Positions 1 through 8,600 of a DNA stretch of 9,412 nt are shown here, piece after piece (position 1 is the first letter of the stretch; every line of letters starts with the position of its first letter). The notes below the pieces were generated by a model that had not been told where the DNA came from, did no database searches, and saw only the letters and a list, made by a program, of their open reading frames with translations. Position numbers and translations under genes: made by a program. Where the stretch lies: positions 1 to 9,412 of the forward strand of contig JAITDB010000076.1 in the NCBI GenBank assembly GCA_031282785.1, in the 5' to 3' direction. The DNA is from Holosporaceae bacterium. Its GTDB lineage: Bacteria > Pseudomonadota > Alphaproteobacteria > UBA3830.

Positions 1-138
1 TCTATCTACACTTGAAGGAGACCGAATGGCGTTTTAATCATAGGCATGAAAATATTTATAAATTGTTGTTAAGTAGGCTAAGAAAATCTCCTCTCTAATC
101 TACTCTTGAACCATTTTTAATTTTAGACGGAGCCGCCC
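1..138 (+). mobile_element. Right end of an IS1595-family insertion sequence (left part outside window)
   Basis: The window opens inside an insertion sequence. Seen: the tail of a transposase frame ending at 98, then about 40 non-coding bases ending in a GC-rich CGGAGCCGCCC at 128-138. IS1595-family elements generally begin with a run of G, so on the opposite strand GGGCGGCTCCG would be a plausible terminal inverted repeat, with the element ending near 138. The matching left repeat lies outside the window, so the boundary is inferred. If the family's usual 8-base target duplication applies, its right copy would be about 139-146. The element lies immediately against a gene remnant on its right. 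Confidence 0.5.
3..98 (+). CDS. IS1595-family (ISXO2-like) transposase, C-terminal 31 residues only
   Basis: The frame is open from the left edge and stops with TAA at 96-98. It reads YLHLKETEWRFNHRH then ENIYKLLLSRLRKSPL. The sequence YLKE-E-RFNHR-xN-Y, followed by a leucine-rich helix and a short basic tail, is the pattern I know from the C-termini of IS1595/ISXO2-like DDE transposases, which cut and paste the element. The catalytic residues lie upstream of the window, so activity cannot be judged. It is in the same reading frame as the 144-353 frame downstream but separated by its own stop. The family call rests on a short segment and on memory of the family; another DDE transposase with a similar tail is the main alternative. 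Confidence 0.6.
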   Translation, partial: YLHLKETEWRFNHRHENIYKLLLSRLRKSPL

Positions 139-143
139 GAATA

Positions 144-353
144 ATGGAACACCAAAGCATAATCGTGGTTTTTGTGTTTGACAGGCAAGCATCGTCCAGA
201 AATGTAGATATACGAAAAGAATTAACAGAATTGCATGATCAGGGATTCCGCTTTTATAAATCTGATGGAAAAAATGACATCTTCCCCATAACCATTGATG
301 AAATTCTGGAATTGGAAACTGCAGTTTTGGTGCTTTCTAGGAAATTTTTGTAG
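144..353 (+). pseudogene. 69-codon frame, possible internal fragment of uvrA cut by the insertion sequence
   Basis: The frame runs from ATG 144 to TAG 351-353. A GGAG at 129-132 lies 11 bases before the ATG, a long spacing, and would belong to the insertion-sequence end. The codons before the ATG are open back to the transposase stop. Pieces match, in order, the middle of UvrA, the DNA-damage-recognition ATPase of nucleotide excision repair. SIIVVFVFDR resembles the LLVLAPVVRGR strand. IRKELTELHDQGF with K-DG resembles YRKEL-EL-KKGF-KIDG. KNDIFPITIDEI resembles KHDI-VVVDRI with about 15 residues missing before it, and ELETAVLVL resembles FETALKLADGL. No Walker or ABC signature motif is present, so this cannot be a working UvrA. 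I infer a truncated, partly deleted relic. The alternative is an unrelated small hypothetical protein. Confidence 0.4.
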
Positions 354-496
354 AAAATATTTCGCATGATTCGCTTGTCTATAATTTTTCATCATTGAGT
401 CCTACTCCCTACGGATTAAATAATGAAAACCAAGGCCAGTGCCTCGTGCCGGCAGGAAGGAGAAAATTAAAAAAACGACAGATGGTAAGCTTTTAG
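341..496 (+). pseudogene. Open stretch in a second frame, possible frameshifted continuation of the uvrA-like remnant
   Basis: In the frame starting at 341 there is no stop until TAG at 494-496 (51 codons), although the surrounding DNA is AT-rich and the other two frames are full of stops. It has no convincing start codon or ribosome binding site. The beginning, EIFVENIS, and the segment NFSSLSPTPYG loosely resemble the UvrA pieces IVFSEKFAC and LFSFNNPYGACP, in the order expected after the 144-353 fragment. The rest (residues rich in Lys and Arg at the end) resembles nothing I know. The likeness is weak; the stretch may simply be non-coding spacer. Confidence 0.2.
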
Positions 497-497
497 G

Positions 498-526
498 TTG
501 AAAATGTTGACGTTTTTTTAGATAAT
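498..526 (+). promoter_or_regulatory. Candidate sigma70-type promoter for yebC
   Basis: TTGAAA at 498-503 matches the -35 consensus TTGACA in five of six positions. GATAAT at 521-526 matches the -10 consensus TATAAT in five of six. The spacer is 17 bases, the optimum. Transcription would start near 533 and leave a leader of about 27 bases before the yebC start at 560. This is the best promoter match I find in the non-coding parts of the window. Confidence 0.6.
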
Positions 527-549
527 CGTGTCGTTGTTCAATAAAAATT

Positions 550-556
550 GGAGAAG
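550..556 (+). promoter_or_regulatory. yebC ribosome binding site, decides the start codon
   Basis: GGAGAAG lies just before ATG 560, with 6 bases between the GGAG core and the start. An in-frame TTG at 548 would extend the protein by four residues, but its first codons are this Shine-Dalgarno sequence itself. The family's conserved N-terminus (M-S/A-GHSQFKNI) begins exactly at ATG 560, so the TTG start is rejected. Confidence 0.8.
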
Positions 557-559
557 AGT

Positions 560-1303
560 ATGTCCGGGCATTCGCAGTTCAAAAATATTATGTATCGAAA
601 AGGGGCTCAGGACGCCAAAAGAGCGAAGGTTTTTTCAAAAATTTCTCGAGAGATAACCGTTGCTGTGAAAGAAGGAGGCGCCGAACCAGGAAGTAATACG
701 CGTTTGCGATCTGCGCTTATAAGTGCTAGATCCGAAAATATGCCGAAGGATAATGTCGACCGGGCCATAAAAAAAGCTCTTGGCGGAGATGCTGCCGTTG
801 ATTATCAATCAGTTAGATATGAAGGATACGGTCCCGGCGGAGTCGCTATTATCGTCGAGGGATTGACCGACAACAAAAACAGAACAGCGCCGGAAGTTCG
901 ATCGGCGTTTACAAGATTTTCCGGGAGTCTTGGGGAAGCCAACAGCGTTAGTTTTCAATTTGACCACGTAGGTTATATACTATACAATAGTACGGTGGGA
1001 TCTGAAGACGAAGTTTTTGAAGCGGCTCTGGAGGCTGGTGCTACAGATATAATCTGTGGAAATGACGTTTTTGAGATTATTTGCCCTATGGAACAGCTAT
1101 CGACAGTGAGAGACGCTCTGACCAAAAAATTTGGTGAACCGTCTGAAGCGTGCATTACCTGGAAGCCCAAAAACACCGTTCCTGTAGATGCAGAAACTGC
1201 CAGAACCCTGTTCAAATTAATTGATCTATTGGAGGATAACGATGATATACAATCCGTAGTGGCAAATTTTGAGCTTCCCGATGGATTGGTTGATCTAGGT
1301 TAA
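560..1303 (+). CDS. yebC: YebC/TACO1-family translation factor (YebC/PmpR family)
   Basis: A 247-residue protein of typical family length. Members were long annotated as probable transcriptional regulators. More recent work ties bacterial YebC and mitochondrial TACO1 to translation, relieving ribosome stalling at proline runs, so the protein is expected in the cytoplasm at the ribosome. Seen: MSGHSQFKNIMYRKGAQDAK at residues 1-20, a basic helical N-terminal domain through about residue 75 with NMPKDNVDRAIKKA (60-73), the signature YEGYGPGGVAIIVE (87-100) followed by LTDNKNRTAPEVR (102-114), and the closing LEDNDDIQSVVANFE (224-238). All major conserved blocks are present without interruption. 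It has its own promoter and ribosome site upstream. In many Gammaproteobacteria yebC sits beside ruvC; here it precedes rpoB on the same strand after a 199-base gap, so read-through into rpoBC is possible but not shown. Confidence 0.96.
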   Translation: MSGHSQFKNIMYRKGAQDAKRAKVFSKISREITVAVKEGGAEPGSNTRLRSALISARSENMPKDNVDRAIKKALGGDAAVDYQSVRYEGYGPGGVAIIVEGLTDNKNRTAPEVRSAFTRFSGSLGEANSVSFQFDHVGYILYNSTVGSEDEVFEAALEAGATDIICGNDVFEIICPMEQLSTVRDALTKKFGEPSEACITWKPKNTVPVDAETARTLFKLIDLLEDNDDIQSVVANFELPDGLVDLG

Positions 1304-1341
1304 GAATGAATTTTGCGTAAATTTTTATATTTTCATAGTAT

Positions 1342-1369
1342 TATGTATTGAATTACATATTTTGTTTTG
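1342..1369 (+). terminator. Weak terminator-like hairpin after yebC
   Basis: TATGTA (1342-1347) and TACATA (1354-1359) form a perfect 6-base-pair stem around the loop TTGAAT, followed by a T-rich run TTTTGTTTTG (1360-1369). The stem is five-sixths A-T, so it would be a poor intrinsic terminator. It may be chance in AT-rich DNA or may allow partial read-through from yebC toward rpoB. Confidence 0.2.
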
Positions 1370-1490
1370 CTACTAATTGATTAGATTAGTGTGAGTCTTT
1401 AATTTTTGTTACAAACAATTATATTTTGTGATCTGTGTATTATCGCTGATGCGCATATCTTTTATATGGTCTATTTCGAATTAATATTGC

Positions 1491-1495
1491 AGGGG
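1491..1495 (+). promoter_or_regulatory. rpoB ribosome binding site
   Basis: AGGGG ends 7 bases before ATG 1503. It is a modest but well-placed Shine-Dalgarno match and supports the chosen start, which also gives the family's expected N-terminus (short lead, then [12 protein letters not shown]). Confidence 0.55.
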
Positions 1496-1502
1496 TCGCG
1501 GC

Positions 1503-4500
1503 ATGGTCAGAACGTTCACTGAGCGAAAAAGGTTTAGAAAAAGTTTTGGGCGAATTAGAGAAGTGGCAACGCTGCCCAATCTCATTGAATTGCAGAAAAA
1601 ATCCTACGAGAGTTTTCTGCATTCGGAAAAAATAGAAAACATAAGAGCGGACATAGGTTTACTGGAGGCCTTCAATGACACGTTTCCCATAGGTGATTCG
1701 TCGGGAAAGGCGCAAATTGATTTCTGTGGATATCATTTTGATGACCCCAAATACACCGTAGACGAATGTCGCAATCATGGTTTGACTTTTGCCGCTTCTC
1801 TGAGGGCGGTTTTTCGTTTGGTGGTCTGGTGCAACGACGAAGATACCGGCGAAAGAGTCATAAAAGATATAAAAGAGCAGGACGTATACATATGCGATCT
1901 CCCGCTAATGACCAACGATGGCACATTCATTGTAAATGGAACGGAGCGCGTAATCGTTTCCCAGATGCAGCGTTCGCCGGGAGTATTTTTCGATCATGAC
2001 AATGGGAAAACCCATACATCTGGAAAATATCTTTTTGCTGCACACATAATTCCCTATAAAGGAGCCTGGCTGGATTTCGAATTCGATGCCAAAGATTTAA
2101 TCTGTGTCAGAGTGGATCGCAAAAGAAAAATGCTGGTTTCGACCCTGCTGATGGCTCTGGAATCTGCTCAGACAGAAGAAGAGAGAGCCCAGAATCCCGA
2201 TAAAAAATTTAAATCCTCGGAAATTCAAGGCATGGATCGGGAAGAAATTTTGTCTTATTTTTATGATCACTATGAAATAAAACGCAACCAAAACGGCGTG
2301 TTGTCAATGGACTATGATCCGAGTCACTGGAAAGGCGTTAAGCTGGAGAAGGATCTTATAAACGCAAAAACTGGAACCGTTGCTCTGGCTGCTGGTGAAA
2401 AAATTACATCTCGGATTGCCAAAAAGCTTAAGGATGAGGGGCTCGAGGAAATTGTGGTATTTTCGGAAGACCTGGTGGGAAAATACAACGCGTTGGACGT
2501 CATTGACGAGAGCACAGGCGTTGTAATAGCCGAAGCCGGTGACGAATTGACGGAAAATCTTATTAGCAAGATCATAGAGTGGGGCACAAAATTCGCCGTT
2601 TTACGCATAGACTACACCGAAGTGGGCGGCTATATAAGAAATACGCTCGCAGTCGACAAGTGCAACTGCCGCGAGGAGGCACTGATCGAATTATTTCGCG
2701 TAATGCGTCCGGGCGAGCCTCCCACTGTGGACAGCGCCCAGGAGGTATTCAACAATTTATTTTTTAATAAAGACCGTTATGATCTTTCTTCTGTTGGTAG
2801 AATGAAAATCAACGAGAGACTCGGAGTTGATAGACCGGAAAGTCTCGGTACACTAACCAAAGATGACATTCTTCGCATCATAAAGATACTGCATAAGCTA
2901 AAAGATGGCATTGGTTCCATTGATGACATCGATAATTTGGCCAACAGAAGAGTTCGTTCCGTTGGTGAATTGCTGGAAAATCAATTTCGTATCGGATTAG
3001 TACGCATGGAGCGCGCCATTCGTGAGCGCATTGGCTCCATTGATGTGGAAAACGCCGTTCCCAACGACATTATTAACGCGAAGCCGGTTTCATCGGCCAT
3101 TCGAGAATTTTTTGGACTATCGCAGCTTTCTCAGTTTATGGATCAGACCAATCCTCTGGCAGAAATCACTCATAAAAGACGTATTTCCGCTCTTGGTCCG
3201 GGAGGATTGACCCGCGACCGAGCTGGTTTCGATGTTCGCGACGTCCATCCCACTCACTACGGACGCATATGTCCTATTGAAACTCCGGAAGGACAGAACA
3301 TTGGTCTTATAAATTCTCTGGCGATATTTGCTCGCATAAATCGCTATGGATTCATAGAGGCTCCTTACCGGCGAGTGGTAAATCACAAAGTAACGGATGA
3401 GGTAGTATATCTTTCGGCTATGGAAGAGGTAAAGCATACAATTGCCCAGGCGAATTCCGCATTGACCGTCGACGGCAGATTTAAGGACGAATTCGTAACA
3501 TGCAGAAAGGGCGGCGAGTTCGTTAATGCTCCAAGGGATTCGATAGATTACATGGACGTGTCTCCAAAACAGACAATATCGATAGCAGCTGCTTTGATTC
3601 CGTTTTTGGAAAACGACGATGCCAGCCGAGCTCTTATGGGAGCGAACATGCAGCGTCAGGCAGTTCCTCTGCTTAGGGCTCAGGCTCCGTTGGTGGGAAC
3701 CGGCATGGAGTCGGTGGTAGCACGCGATTCCGGCGTGGCGGTCTTGGCTAAAAAAGACGGAATCGTCGATCAGGTGGACGCAGATCGCATAGTTGTGCGT
3801 TCCACGGGCAGCGATTCGCATGTAGGTGTGGATATCTATAATCTCAGAAAATATAAGAGATCTAACCACAGTACCTGTCTCAATCAGAAGCCGTTGGTTA
3901 AAAAAGGCGATATGGTAAAGACTGGCAACATCATAGCAGACGGAGCCGGCACCAACATCGGTGAATTGGCTCTGGGACACAATGTCTTGGTAGGATTCAT
4001 GCTATGGCACGGCGGCACATTCGAAGATGCTATTATTATCTCGGAACGCCTAGTGCAGGATGACTATTTCACCTCCATTCACATTGAAGAATTCGAAGTA
4101 ATGGCTCGGGATACTAAGCTGGGCAATGAAGAAATTACGCGCGATATTCCAAACGTCTCGGATGATTCCCTGAAAAGTCTCGATGAATCAGGTATTGTGC
4201 ACATAGGAGCCGAAGTGCAGGCCGGCGATATACTGGTAGGCAAGGTAACTCCGAAAAGTGAATCAGCCATGACTCCAGAAGAGAAGCTGCTGCGAGCGAT
4301 TTTTGGCGAAAGAGCTGCTGACGTTAAGGATTCATCTCTGCGATTGCCTCCGGGAGTGCGCGGCACTGTGGTCGATGTCAAAATTTTCTCTCGCAGCGGA
4401 GTAGAAAAGGACGAAAGAGCCATCGCCATAGAGCGAAAAGAAATCGAATCCTACAAAAACGATTTTGATGTGGAAAGAAAAATCATCGAAGACGTTTACT

Positions 4501-5684
4501 ATCGCCGATTGAAAGATATGTTGCTGAAACAAGTGGTGCGTACATCTCCGATAAAATGTAAAGGATCTGCCATCACTGAAGATTATCTGAATTCCATGAC
4601 AAAAGGACAATGGCGACAGATAGTGGTCGAAGATAAAGCCGTCGCTGCAGATATAGCCAGTTTGCATGCCGATTTTAACGTGATTTTATCCAATCTCCAA
4701 AAAGCATTTGAGGAAAAAGTCGAAAAGCTTCGTCGCGGCGATGAACTTCCGCCGGGAGTGCTGAAAACCATAAAGGTTTATGTGGCTGACAAGCGTAAAT
4801 TGCAACCTGGAGATAAATTAGCTGGAAGACACGGCAACAAAGGTATTGTATCAAAGATTCTTCCGGTGGAGGACATGCCTCATTTGGAAGATGGAACTCC
4901 GCTGGACATAATATTAAATCCGCTGGGAGTTACGTCGCGCATGAACGTCGGTCAGATTCTGGAAACGCATCTTGGGTGGGCGTCGAAAGGACTGGGAAAA
5001 AAGGTCCGACAGGTTATTGAAAATACACAGTCCGACGAAGAACTCCTGAAAAATCTCCGAGCTCAATTGAAAGATATATACGATGCTCAGGAAGATAAAA
5101 AAGATCTGGATGACTTATCTGACTACGAATTGGCGGAAATGGCGACTAATGTCATAGACGGTATTCCCGTTGCAACTCCAGTCTTTGACGGAGCTCGGGA
5201 AGATGAAATAGTCAAGGCTCTGGAAAAAGCCGGATTCGATGCCTCTGGTCAGGTGACTCTGATAGACGGACGCACCGGTGCTCCATTTGATAGAAAAGTT
5301 ACGGTCGGCTGCATATATATGCTCAAATTGCATCACATGGTCGATGATAAGATTCACGCTCGCTCCATCGGTCCGTACAGCCTTGTGACGCAGCAGCCTC
5401 TGGGCGGAAAGGCACAGTTCGGCGGTCAAAGATTCGGAGAAATGGAGGTGTGGGCACTGCAAGCATATGGCGCTGCCTATACGCTGCAGGAGATCCTGAC
5501 GGTCAAATCAGACGACGTTACGGGCAGAACCAAGGCCTACGAATCAATTATCAAAGGAGATGAAAATATCATACCGGGAATACCTGAGTCATTCAACGTG
5601 CTCATGAAAGAATTGTGTGGACTCGGACTTAATTTTGAATTTCAGCAGGACGTGGCTGATAAAGACACGGAATCTGGTATATAG
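1503..5684 (+). CDS. rpoB: DNA-directed RNA polymerase subunit beta
   Basis: The 1393-residue beta subunit of RNA polymerase (E. coli 1342). With beta' it forms the catalytic cleft of the alpha2-beta-beta'-omega core. Protrusion and lobe domains cover roughly residues 25-450. The rifampicin-binding region is 536-564 ([20 protein letters not shown], then THKRRISAL), followed by [13 protein letters not shown] (564-576) and [20 protein letters not shown] (582-601). FEDAI lies at 840-844, [14 protein letters not shown] at 861-874, and [13 protein letters not shown] at 924-936. The active-site lysines are K1105 and K1113 in [12 protein letters not shown]. The C-terminal clamp part includes [20 protein letters not shown] (1303-1322). 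D547, H557 and S562, equivalent to E. coli D516, H526 and S531, are the rifampicin-sensitive residues. One oddity is [10 protein letters not shown] (834-843) where most bacteria have PWNGYNFEDS/A. The gene is followed after 9 bases by rpoC and has no rplKAJL upstream. Confidence 0.99.
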   Translation: MVRTFTERKRFRKSFGRIREVATLPNLIELQKKSYESFLHSEKIENIRADIGLLEAFNDTFPIGDSSGKAQIDFCGYHFDDPKYTVDECRNHGLTFAASLRAVFRLVVWCNDEDTGERVIKDIKEQDVYICDLPLMTNDGTFIVNGTERVIVSQMQRSPGVFFDHDNGKTHTSGKYLFAAHIIPYKGAWLDFEFDAKDLICVRVDRKRKMLVSTLLMALESAQTEEERAQNPDKKFKSSEIQGMDREEILSYFYDHYEIKRNQNGVLSMDYDPSHWKGVKLEKDLINAKTGTVALAAGEKITSRIAKKLKDEGLEEIVVFSEDLVGKYNALDVIDESTGVVIAEAGDELTENLISKIIEWGTKFAVLRIDYTEVGGYIRNTLAVDKCNCREEALIELFRVMRPGEPPTVDSAQEVFNNLFFNKDRYDLSSVGRMKINERLGVDRPESLGTLTKDDILRIIKILHKLKDGIGSIDDIDNLANRRVRSVGELLENQFRIGLVRMERAIRERIGSIDVENAVPNDIINAKPVSSAIREFFGLSQLSQFMDQTNPLAEITHKRRISALGPGGLTRDRAGFDVRDVHPTHYGRICPIETPEGQNIGLINSLAIFARINRYGFIEAPYRRVVNHKVTDEVVYLSAMEEVKHTIAQANSALTVDGRFKDEFVTCRKGGEFVNAPRDSIDYMDVSPKQTISIAAALIPFLENDDASRALMGANMQRQAVPLLRAQAPLVGTGMESVVARDSGVAVLAKKDGIVDQVDADRIVVRSTGSDSHVGVDIYNLRKYKRSNHSTCLNQKPLVKKGDMVKTGNIIADGAGTNIGELALGHNVLVGFMLWHGGTFEDAIIISERLVQDDYFTSIHIEEFEVMARDTKLGNEEITRDIPNVSDDSLKSLDESGIVHIGAEVQAGDILVGKVTPKSESAMTPEEKLLRAIFGERAADVKDSSLRLPPGVRGTVVDVKIFSRSGVEKDERAIAIERKEIESYKNDFDVERKIIEDVYYRRLKDMLLKQVVRTSPIKCKGSAITEDYLNSMTKGQWRQIVVEDKAVAADIASLHADFNVILSNLQKAFEEKVEKLRRGDELPPGVLKTIKVYVADKRKLQPGDKLAGRHGNKGIVSKILPVEDMPHLEDGTPLDIILNPLGVTSRMNVGQILETHLGWASKGLGKKVRQVIENTQSDEELLKNLRAQLKDIYDAQEDKKDLDDLSDYELAEMATNVIDGIPVATPVFDGAREDEIVKALEKAGFDASGQVTLIDGRTGAPFDRKVTVGCIYMLKLHHMVDDKIHARSIGPYSLVTQQPLGGKAQFGGQRFGEMEVWALQAYGAAYTLQEILTVKSDDVTGRTKAYESIIKGDENIIPGIPESFNVLMKELCGLGLNFEFQQDVADKDTESGI

Positions 5685-5687
5685 GGA
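5683..5687 (+). promoter_or_regulatory. rpoC ribosome binding site overlapping the rpoB stop
   Basis: AGGGA begins within the rpoB TAG stop (5682-5684) and ends 6 bases before the rpoC ATG at 5694. The arrangement suggests that ribosomes finishing rpoB help start rpoC, keeping the two subunits in balance. Confidence 0.6.
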
Positions 5688-5693
5688 AATATT

Positions 5694-8600
5694 ATGTCAA
5701 ATCAGTTGCAAAAAATTTTTGGACAGATCAGTAATCTAAATAGTTTTGATGCCATTAAGGTCTCGATTTCCAGTCCGGATCGCATAAGATCCTGGTCCTT
5801 TGGCGAGGTAAAAAAACCCGAAACCATAAACTACAGAACATTCAAGCCCGAAAGAGACGGATTATTTTGTTCGCGCATATTTGGTCCGGTAAAAGATTAC
5901 GAGTGCCTATGCGGCAAATATAAACGCATGAAATATCGCGGTGTGATTTGCGAAAAATGTGGCGTCGAGGTAACTCTTTCCAAAGTAAGACGTGAGCGCA
6001 TGGGGCATATCGAGTTAGCATCGCCGGTTGCTCATATTTGGTTTACGAAATCTCCGCCAAGCAGAATCGCGCTGCTACTAGACATTACTTCCAGCGAAAT
6101 GGACAGAATCCTGTATTTCGAGGATTACGTTGTGACAGATCCCGGCATGACTCCGATGAAGCAGTATCAGTTGCTCAGCGAGGACGAGTATTTTAAAGCT
6201 CAGGACGAATACGGCGAAGACGCATTTAGTGCCGGCATTGGAGCCGAAGCACTGCATGCCATGTTGTCCCATATTGACCTGAAAAAAGAAAAAGAAGCAC
6301 TGCGTTTGGAACTAAAATCCGTCAATTCGGATATGAAGCGTCGTCGTTTGGTAAAGCGTTTGAAGCTGGTAGAAGCTTTTTTGAACTCTGGTACGCGGCC
6401 AGAATGGATGATTATGCACTGCATTCCGGTTATTCCTCCGGAATTGCGTCCGTTGGTGCCCTTAGACGGCGGACGATTTGCCACATCTGATCTAAACGAC
6501 CTCTATCGTCGTGTCATTAATAGAAATAATCGCCTAAAAAGATTGCTAGAACTAAAAGCTCCAGAAATAATCGTAAAAAATGAAAAAAGAATGCTGCAGG
6601 AAGCCGTTGACGCTCTCTTCGACAATGGTCGCAGAGGAAAAGTTATCACGGGTACCGGCAAAAGACCGCTAAAATCGCTTTCTGATATGCTCCGCGGAAA
6701 ACAAGGACGCTTCCGTCAGAATCTTCTTGGAAAGCGTGTGGACTATTCAGGACGTTCTGTCATCGTCGTGGGACCAGAATTAAAATTGCACCAATGCGGC
6801 ATTCCGAAAAAAATGGCTCTGGAGCTGTTTCAGCCGTTTATTTACTCGAGACTAGAGAGATATGGTCTGGCGACCACTCTGAAAGCTGCCAAGCGTATGG
6901 TGGAAAAGGAACGTCCGGAGGTCTGGGACATTCTGGAGGAAGTCATAAAAGAGCATCCGGTTCTGCTAAACCGTGCGCCAACGCTGCACCGCCTCGGAAT
7001 TCAGGCTTTTGAGCCGGTTCTGGTGGAGGGAAAAGCAATAAAATTGCATCCGCTGGTGTGTACCGCCTTTAACGCCGACTTCGACGGAGATCAGATGGCT
7101 GTGCATGTACCTCTGTCCCTGGAAGCTCAGTTGGAATCGAGGGTTCTGATGATGTCCACAAATAATATTCTGAGCCCATCCAGCGGTCGTCCAATTATTT
7201 TGCCGACCAAGGACATCACTCTGGGAATTTATTATTTGACCATGGAAAAGGCCGGCGAAAAAGGAGAAGGCATGATTTTTTCCTCCATTGGCGAGATCGA
7301 GCACGCTTTGGAGGCGGGAATCGTTTGTCTTCATGCGAAAATAAAAGCCCGCTATCATCAGATTCAGGCGAACGGCACCTACAAGGCAATTACCGTCGAT
7401 ACAACTCCGGGACGTATGATACTGTCTCAATTGCTGCCGAAACATCATGGCATACATTTCAGTCTCGTGAATAAATTAATGACCAACAAAGAGGCCGCAG
7501 CCATTGTCGAGACTGTGTATCGGGTCTGTGGACAAAAAAGCGCCGTAATTTTTTCTGATAAGCTGAAAGATCTCGGATTTTTATATTCCACGAAGTCTGG
7601 AATTTCCTATGGAAAAGATGATCTGGTGATTTCTAATAGCAAGAAGGAAATCGTACGGCAAACCAAGGCGATCGTCGCTGAGTATGAAAAGCAATATATG
7701 GACGGACTCATCACTGCCGGCGAAAGATATAACAAGGTAGTCGATGCCTGGGACGTCTGCAGCGATAAAGTCGCGGACGCCATGATGAAACAGATATCAA
7801 AAATAGAGATTGGAGTTCCAGTGAACCCAATCTACATGATGGCTCATTCAGGCGCCAGAGGATCCATCACTCAGATGCGTCAGGTGGCCGGCATGAGAGG
7901 ATTGATGGCCAAACCGTCAGGCGAAATCATCGAGACTCCAATTATTTCTAACTTCAAAGAAGGATTGACGGTTCTGGAGTACTTCACTTCTACCCACGGA
8001 GCTCGAAAAGGCATGGCCGATACCGCTCTCAAGACATCAAACTCCGGATATCTCACACGTCGTCTTGTGGACGTCGCTCAGGATTGCGTCATTGTTAAGG
8101 ACGATTGTGGCACAAAAAACGGCATCGTAATTCGTGACATAATTTCCGGAGGAGATGTGATCTCTCCGCTGTCTGAAAGAGTATTGGGAAGAACAGTGGT
8201 AAACGATGTGCTCGATCCATTGACCAGAAATGTCATTGTAAAAGCTGGAGAGCTTGTCGATGAAAAAATAGTAAAGAAAATAGAGGAAGCCGGCGTCAAC
8301 GAAATTCGCATCAGATCCGTGCTCACCTGTGAATGTAAAGACGGCATCTGCGCGTGTTGCTACGGTCGAGATTTGGCAAGAGGCGTGAAAGTAAGCATTG
8401 GAGAAGCCGTTGGCGTAATCGCGGCCCAATCCATTGGAGAACCTGGTACGCAGCTTACCATGCGCACATTCCATATCGGAGGAACAGCCCAGAAGGGAGC
8501 AGAAATGTCCTCTATAGATGCTACCTATGACGGCACTATCTTGGTTAGAGACGGAAAAACTGTCACCAACAGCGAAGGCTACAGCATCGTAATGAATAGA

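Larger units (their letters stand above)
1304..1502 (+). other. yebC-rpoB intergenic region, probably holding the rpoB promoter
   Basis: This is a 199-base AT-rich gap with no gene. No strong promoter stands out. Candidate -10 elements are TATATT at 1420-1425 and TATTAT at 1438-1443 (each five of six), neither with a good -35 at the right distance. TTGCGT at 1313-1318 with TAGTAT at 1336-1341 has a 17-base spacer but weak boxes. The leader from the two later candidates would be roughly 50-75 bases. There is no sign of rplL or any other ribosomal protein gene, nor of the attenuator and processing-site structures found between rplL and rpoB in enteric bacteria. Confidence 0.4.

Noticed and set aside
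454..461. Possible intrinsic terminator around GTGCC/GGCAGG before yebC
   Set aside because: The palindrome has no proper loop, pairing fails beyond four bases, and an A-rich rather than T-rich run follows on the + strand.
423..470. Fifteen-codon ATG frame (MKTKASASCRQEGEN)
   Set aside because: No ribosome binding site, no similarity to a known leader peptide or small ribosomal protein, and the length is expected by chance.
548..559. TTG start that would extend YebC by four residues
   Set aside because: These codons are the Shine-Dalgarno sequence for ATG 560, and the family N-terminus starts at 560.
1..560. tRNA, small RNA or CRISPR repeats in the left region
   Set aside because: I found no T-loop or acceptor-stem pattern and no regularly spaced repeats.
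1449..1456. Palindrome ATGCGCAT upstream of rpoB as an operator
   Set aside because: Eight bases without flanking symmetry or a second copy is not enough to claim a binding site.
3117..3980. Long antisense reading frame (287 codons) opposite rpoB
   Set aside because: It lies wholly within intact rpoB, its product resembles no family, and it is rich in Cys, His, Ser and Tyr, as expected from reverse-strand reading of a conserved gene.
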